A stretch of DNA of 37,162 bases, from the NCBI GenBank assembly GCA_021826035.1, contig JAKBBE010000019.1, forward strand, positions 1-37,162, written 5' to 3'. The stretch's first letter is position 1; every line of letters begins with the position of its first letter. The translations under genes and the position numbers were made by a program. The DNA is from Pseudomonadota bacterium. Lineage in GTDB: Bacteria > Pseudomonadota > Gammaproteobacteria > Steroidobacterales > Steroidobacteraceae. The notes under the pieces are model-generated. The model saw only the letters and a list, made by a program, of their open reading frames with translations. It was not told the DNA's origin and searched no databases. Below are positions 33,952 through 37,162 of this stretch, one piece after another.

Positions 33952-34322
33952 GGCTGCTCCTCGTCGCCCGCATCCTGCAAGAGGGTCCGCAGGCGTTCGA
34001 TCTGCGCTGCGCTCAGATGCTGATCCGAAACCAGATGTGTGATGAGAAGCTCCGAGGAGCCGCGGAAGAACTTTCCAACCAAATGTCGCACGGCGCTGTG
34101 TCGCGCCTCCTTCTCAGGGACGATTGCAAAATAGACGTGTCCTCGCCCTTGCGCTTCGCGGCGCACGAAACCTTTCTCTTCCAAGATCCCGAGCATCGTC
34201 AGGACTGTGTTGTGCGCCAAGACGTCCTTGAGATGGTGGCGCACATCGCTGACGCGACAGGCCCCGCGGTCCCAGAGGACGCGCATGATGTCGGACTCCC
34301 GGTCTGTCAGCGTCTTGCTCAT
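33948..34322 (-). CDS. BlaI/MecI-family transcriptional repressor
   Basis: A 124-residue winged-helix repressor: Leu-Thr-Asp-Arg-Glu-Ser-Asp-Ile-Met-Arg-Val-Leu-Trp near the start, the recognition helix around Ala-His-Asn-Thr-Val-Leu-Thr-Met-Leu, and Leu-Glu-Glu-Lys-Gly-Phe-Val-Arg-Arg. A C-terminal dimerisation region follows. In classic systems the M56 partner cleaves it when a cell-wall drug is sensed. Here the partner gene is broken, so the repressor may be constitutively active. The start lies just downstream of two similar operators. Confidence 0.93.
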   Translation of the reverse strand: MSKTLTDRESDIMRVLWDRGACRVSDVRHHLKDVLAHNTVLTMLGILEEKGFVRREAQGRGHVYFAIVPEKEARHSAVRHLVGKFFRGSSELLITHLVSDQHLSAAQIERLRTLLQDAGDEEQP

Positions 34323-34330
34323 GTCATGAC

Positions 34331-34346
34331 TCCTAAATCTTTAGGA
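34331..34346. promoter_or_regulatory. BlaI operator candidate 1
   Basis: TCCTAAATCTTTAGGA is a perfect 7+2+7 dyad. It lies between the -10 element and the blaI start, overlapping the ribosome-binding site (AGGAG on the minus strand). It shares the CTAAW-TC-WTTAG core with the second site 43 bp away. Confidence 0.7.
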
Positions 34347-34375
34347 ATCATGGCCGACTCACCTTTGGCTGTCAA
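34347..34375 (-). promoter_or_regulatory. Promoter of blaI
   Basis: On the minus strand, TTGACA (34370-34375, written TGTCAA on plus) and CATGAT (34347-34352) are exactly 17 bp apart. The -35 is a perfect consensus. The promoter is flanked on both sides by matching dyads, the expected layout for strong autorepression. Confidence 0.65.
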
Positions 34376-34387
34376 CTAATTCATTAG
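34376..34387. promoter_or_regulatory. BlaI operator candidate 2
   Basis: CTAATTCATTAG is a perfect 5+2+5 dyad adjoining the -35 element. The centre lies 43 bp (about four helical turns) from operator 1, so two repressor dimers would sit on the same face of the DNA. Confidence 0.6.
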
Positions 34388-34777
34388 GAGATGGATTTTG
34401 GAGGCTGCTGCACGAGAGTTTCGGCAGTCCTTAAGGCTTTGGAGACGGTCGAATTCCTCCGGCTTTGACATGCGGACGGAATTTGCCGCGGGCACGTCAA
34501 CGCCGATGGATGATTACGTGGTCGCGGGCTTGGAGTGTTTGGCGCGGTGACCCGGCTGTGTCGGATCAAGGCACAACGGGCGCACCCCACGCCACAAGGG
34601 ATCCCATTCCCCATTCATCCCTCGGCTAGGCCAAAAGGTGTACCGCCCTCATCGCTCTGCATTCGGTTGAAGCAGATCGCGCATCGCGGTTAAACGGTAG
34701 CGGATAAATCGGTTGTGCGGTAGCCTTATGTGCGGGTGACTGGTATTCTTATCGGCAAGGCACGCAGGCCACCACGC
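34388..34777 (+). other. Intergenic region with a possible promoter for the ATPase gene
   Basis: About 390 bp with no supported gene. TTGAAG (34667-34672) and TTAAAC (34690-34695) are 17 bp apart and could drive the ATPase gene downstream. Short frames here have no homology I can see. Confidence 0.3.
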
Positions 34778-36079
34778 ATGACCGATTACTCGCAGCGAAT
34801 CGTCGACAGTGAGCTCGATGAACTCGTCGTTCAGCTCGCGGCCATCGCGATCGAAGGACCCAAAGCGGTGGGCAAAACGGCGACCGCCGAACGCCGCGCC
34901 CGCACTGTTCACCGCCTGGATGTGTCTGAAATCAGATCCATCGCGACTGCGGACCCGACCGTGTTGCTCAAGGATCCGGCGCCCATCCTGCTGGATGAGT
35001 GGCAGCATGTGCCGGCGATTTGGGACGCCGTGCGCGACGCAGTCGATCGGGATCCGACCCCGGGTCGGTTTATCCTCGCAGGCTCTGCAACGCCCACAAA
35101 ACCACCGAGCCACTCTGGAGCGGGTCGTATCGTACGAATCCGGATGCGACCGCTCAGCCTGGCCGAGCGTGGCCTGGACAGGCCAACCGTCAGCCTCTCC
35201 AACCTGCTTAGCGGTGCACGAGAGACACCCGACGGTCGGACAAGCTTCGGTCTCGCAGATTATGCTCACGAAATCATCGTCTCAGGATTCCCAGGCATTC
35301 GCAGCTTGTCGGGCCGGGCGCTGCGTGCACAGCTGGACGGTTACCTCGACCGACTTGTTGATCGTGACTTCGAAGCGCAGGGGCATGCTGTGCGACGGCC
35401 GCAGACCCTCCGCCGCTGGATGGCGGCTTTCGCGGCGGCCACAGCTACCACCACGTCGCTGGAGAAAATTCGCAACGCCGCCTCGGTTGGCGATGAGGAG
35501 GTCCCGGCGAAGACCACGGTCATCGCCTACCGCGACGTACTTGAGCAACTCTGGATTCTCGATCAAGTTCCCGGCTGGGTACCGACGAAGAACCACTTGA
35601 GACGCCTCACCCAGGCTCCGAAGCATCACTTGGCTGATCCCGCACTGGCGGCACGACTGCTCGGCGTAGATGCCGGGGCATTACTCGGCGGCATCGCAAC
35701 GGGCGCGAAACTCGTGACGGTATCGCAGACGGATGCCCCACCCCGAGACGGAACGCTCCTCGGTCAGATGTTCGAGGCGCTCGTAACTCAATCCGTCCGT
35801 GTCTATGCACAGGCCGCCGAAGCGCGGGTTTACCACTGCCGCACCTACGACGGACGCCGTGAGATCGACCTAATCGTTGAGACAGCGGATCAGCGCGTAC
35901 TCGCACTTGAGGTCAAGACGAGTGCGGACGTGACAGACGCGGACGTGAACCATCTGCTTTGGCTCCGTGAGCAGCTCGGCACCATCCTGATGGACATGGT
36001 GGTCATTACGACCGGCAAGCACGCATACCGGCGGCAGGACGGTGTCGCAGTCGTCCCTGCATCACTTCTCGGGCCGTAG
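34778..36079 (+). CDS. AAA-type ATPase with DUF4143 domain
   Basis: A 433-residue protein. The N-terminal ATPase has Walker A Gly-Pro-Lys-Ala-Val-Gly-Lys33-Thr and Walker B Pro-Ile-Leu-Leu-Asp73-Glu74-Trp-Gln. The C-terminal DUF4143 part ends with Arg-Glu-Ile-Asp-Leu-Ile-Val-Glu and Leu-Glu-Val-Lys-Thr-Ser, a PD-(D/E)xK-like arrangement. These proteins are common in mobile or accessory DNA; their function is not settled. A GTG at 34730 would add 16 residues; the ATG at 34778 is preferred because homology starts there. No partner gene is next to it. Confidence 0.88.
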   Translation: MTDYSQRIVDSELDELVVQLAAIAIEGPKAVGKTATAERRARTVHRLDVSEIRSIATADPTVLLKDPAPILLDEWQHVPAIWDAVRDAVDRDPTPGRFILAGSATPTKPPSHSGAGRIVRIRMRPLSLAERGLDRPTVSLSNLLSGARETPDGRTSFGLADYAHEIIVSGFPGIRSLSGRALRAQLDGYLDRLVDRDFEAQGHAVRRPQTLRRWMAAFAAATATTTSLEKIRNAASVGDEEVPAKTTVIAYRDVLEQLWILDQVPGWVPTKNHLRRLTQAPKHHLADPALAARLLGVDAGALLGGIATGAKLVTVSQTDAPPRDGTLLGQMFEALVTQSVRVYAQAAEARVYHCRTYDGRREIDLIVETADQRVLALEVKTSADVTDADVNHLLWLREQLGTILMDMVVITTGKHAYRRQDGVAVVPASLLGP

Positions 36080-36224
36080 CAGTAGCAACCACAAGCCCAA
36101 AACGTTCTTTCCGTCAATTGCCCTACTCTGCCTCAGAGCGCCCCACGTAGCGCGAAATCTCGCACTTGAATCGCACTTACATGTCCAGAAGCGTCTAAGA
36201 TAATGATTCTTCTCGAGAAGTCTA
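36080..36224 (+). other. Right end of the island before the repeat
   Basis: No gene. Holds CGCACTTG at 36161-36168 and a near copy CGCACTTA at 36172-36179, ten bases apart. These resemble the CGCACTTG / CAAGTGCG pair of the left flank and could be recombinase arm-type sites. Confidence 0.4.
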
Positions 36225-36323
36225 TGGGTTCGATTCCCATCACCCGCTCCATTCCCAGGCGATGCACGGCAACCTGCGGCAACAGCAGCAGCGGTAAATT
36301 TCTGATGGCTGGGGAAATTCCAT
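36225..36323 (+). repeat. Right copy of the 99-bp direct repeat (attR-like, tRNA-Gly 3' fragment)
   Basis: It begins with the last 27 bases of tRNA-Gly but no tRNA body precedes it, so it is a duplicated 3' end. Similarity to the left side goes on to about 36526 with more differences, including the palindrome at 36330-36343 and a CAAGTGCG at 36425-36432. That suggests another related element starts here. Confidence 0.85.
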
Positions 36324-36329
36324 GGCCAG

Positions 36330-36343
36330 AGCCCGTTCGGGCT
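36330..36343. repeat. 14-bp palindrome in the right flank
   Basis: AGCCCGTTCGGGCT sits at the same offset within the right copy as the palindrome at 31634-31647. Only one central base differs, so the stem is kept while flanking sequence has drifted. Confidence 0.5.
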
Positions 36344-36565
36344 CGCCCGGGTCATTGCCGCGGATTTCCGGGCCTCACTTCAACATTCGCGCCCACAGTC
36401 GCACATGGCCCCGGCCGCAAATTTCAAGTGCGAATCAGAGACTGCGATAGCCATCCCTCAACTCATCATCAACCAACGACCTGAGACCGACGATGACTCG
36501 GAGCTTCCGCAACCAGCCAGGGGCGGTCATATGATGGTGCTGGACGCACGCCCGAACCCGTAACC

Positions 36566-36843
36566 CCTCGCATTGCGTCACTCAAAATGTTACCGGCTGG
36601 GATCGTTGCCTCACCTGAAATGCTACCAGCGGCCGGAGCTGCATCATGTCGCCCCGTCACCTGCGGAGGTGTCCATGGGCATGAATGTGATGCACACGGC
36701 CCGGGCGGAACCGGCCGCCTTTGGCGGCAGGCTGACGTTCCTCTTTTGCCGGTTGCAACCCGGCCAAGAGCGAACGGGAAGATGTCTCCGGTAACATCAC
36801 TGATGACGCAGCCGGTAACAGAATTATGTGAGGCAATACGAGG
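36566..36843. mobile_element. Miniature IS21-like element remnant (paired multi-box ends)
   Basis: Four similar boxes of about 21-30 bases are seen, two at each end in opposite orientation. Boxes at 36566-36594 and 36604-36627 read on the minus strand as GGTAACATTTTGAGTGACGC and GGTAGCATTTCAGGTGAGGC. Boxes at 36790-36810 and 36814-36843 read on the plus strand as GGTAACATCACTGATGACGC and GGTAACAGAATTATGTGAGG. A perfect 11-bp inverted repeat (TGTTACCGGCT at 36588-36598, AGCCGGTAACA at 36810-36820) links the inner boxes. Repeated boxes at both ends are a mark of the IS21 family; about 160 bp lie between them with no transposase. The family assignment is by eye. Confidence 0.5.
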
Positions 36844-37162
36844 GCCCGTAACCTGCTCCTGCGAATTTACAAGAAAAATTCTGGTGTTCCCTCGGTCACG
36901 TATGCCGAGGCGCTTGACCAAGCGCTGTGTTTCGGTTGGATAGATGGCCAGAAGCTGCCGTTTGACGCAATCTCCTGGGTGCAGAAATTCACTCCGCGCA
37001 GGGCGAGAAGCGGTTGGTCCAAGATAAATGTTGCACATGTGGATCGGCTTATCCAGGGAGGCCAAATGACGCCTGCAGGTCTCAAGGAGGTAGAAGCAGC
37101 CAAAGCCGACGGGCGCTGGACCAGTGCGTACGATTCTCCCGCCAACGCAACGGTGCCCCCGG
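36832..37162 (+). pseudogene. 5'-truncated YdeI/OmpD-associated family gene (runs off the window)
   Basis: From about 36853 the frame reads Leu-Arg-Ile-Tyr-Lys-Lys-Asn-Ser-Gly-Val-Pro-Ser-Val-Thr-Tyr, then Ala-Leu-Cys-Phe-Gly-Trp-Ile-Asp-Gly-Gln, Phe-Thr-Pro-Arg-Arg, Ser-x-Trp-Ser-Lys-Ile-Asn, Met-Thr-Pro-Ala-Gly and Asp-Gly-Arg-Trp. These are YdeI-family motifs. The first ~25 residues of the family are missing: an in-frame TGA lies at 36829-36831 and there is no ATG before the conserved part. The break coincides with the right end of the IS21-like remnant, so the insertion probably removed the start. The 3' end is outside the window. Confidence 0.75.

Noticed and set aside
34384..34614. A 76-codon minus-strand frame upstream of blaI
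   Set aside because: No ribosome-binding site or similarity; it is Pro/Arg/Ser-rich and overlaps the operator region.
36469..37065. A 198-codon minus-strand frame across the element remnant and YdeI fragment
   Set aside because: It crosses the IS-like boxes and lies opposite a recognisable YdeI sequence.
1..37162. CRISPR arrays, rRNA genes, riboswitches
   Set aside because: No regularly spaced short repeats, rRNA segments or recognisable aptamer patterns were seen.

Overview
The window is GC-rich bacterial DNA packed with short-gap or overlapping genes (many ATGA, GTGA or TGATG stop/start junctions). The gene families (an AmpG-type permease, a BatABCD aerotolerance operon, HAE1-type RND efflux, TrmB with an E. 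coli-like PyrE, a glyU-like tRNA-Gly(CCC)) point to a gammaproteobacterium. Kynurenine-pathway genes and a winged-helix/UppS operon fit a xanthomonad- or Nevskia-like lineage, but I cannot name the genus from sequence alone.

Layout. 1-2314: end of an ECF sigma-factor-like gene, a small anti-sigma-like membrane protein, and an unusual beta-repeat/RDD membrane protein, all overlapping. 2441-7370: an RND adaptor and permease followed by a small lipoprotein. 7404-11406 (minus): a ribbon-helix-helix protein overlapping a conserved hypothetical, then a large DUF3857/transglutaminase/TPR protein. 11606-18636: a complete MoxR-DUF58-DUF4381-BatA-BatB-BatC-BatD operon. 18645-23361: housekeeping genes (pyrE, ampG, a Rieske protein, a small acidic protein, marC, trmB, a rhodanese). 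23373-28807 (minus): an EmrAB-type pump translationally coupled to kynureninase and kynurenine 3-monooxygenase. 28982-30653: a membrane protein, a winged-helix regulator and a second-type UppS, behind a promoter with a perfect dyad. 30661-31266 (minus): a LOG-family protein.

From 31482 the character changes. A tRNA-Gly(CCC) is followed by an accessory segment of about 4.7 kb, bounded by a 99-bp direct repeat that includes the last 27 bases of the tRNA. This is the footprint of integration into a tRNA gene. The segment holds a BlaI-type repressor with two matching operators around its promoter, a BlaR1/MecR1-like M56 peptidase gene broken by one stop codon and one frameshift, a small hypothetical gene, and an orphan AAA/DUF4143 ATPase. 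No integrase is visible. Beyond the second repeat, the same diverged flank starts again, which suggests tandem remnants of related elements. It is followed by the paired ends of an IS21-like miniature element that abuts a 5'-truncated YdeI-family gene running off the window.

The most interesting points are: the tandem tRNA-anchored remnants with a sharp identity boundary; the decayed BlaI/M56 sensor with an intact-looking repressor and operators; the BatB protein that has lost its MIDAS aspartate; the coupling of multidrug efflux to kynurenine catabolism; and the membrane protein/winged-helix/UppS operon with its promoter dyad. None of these amounts to a demonstrated new system from sequence alone.
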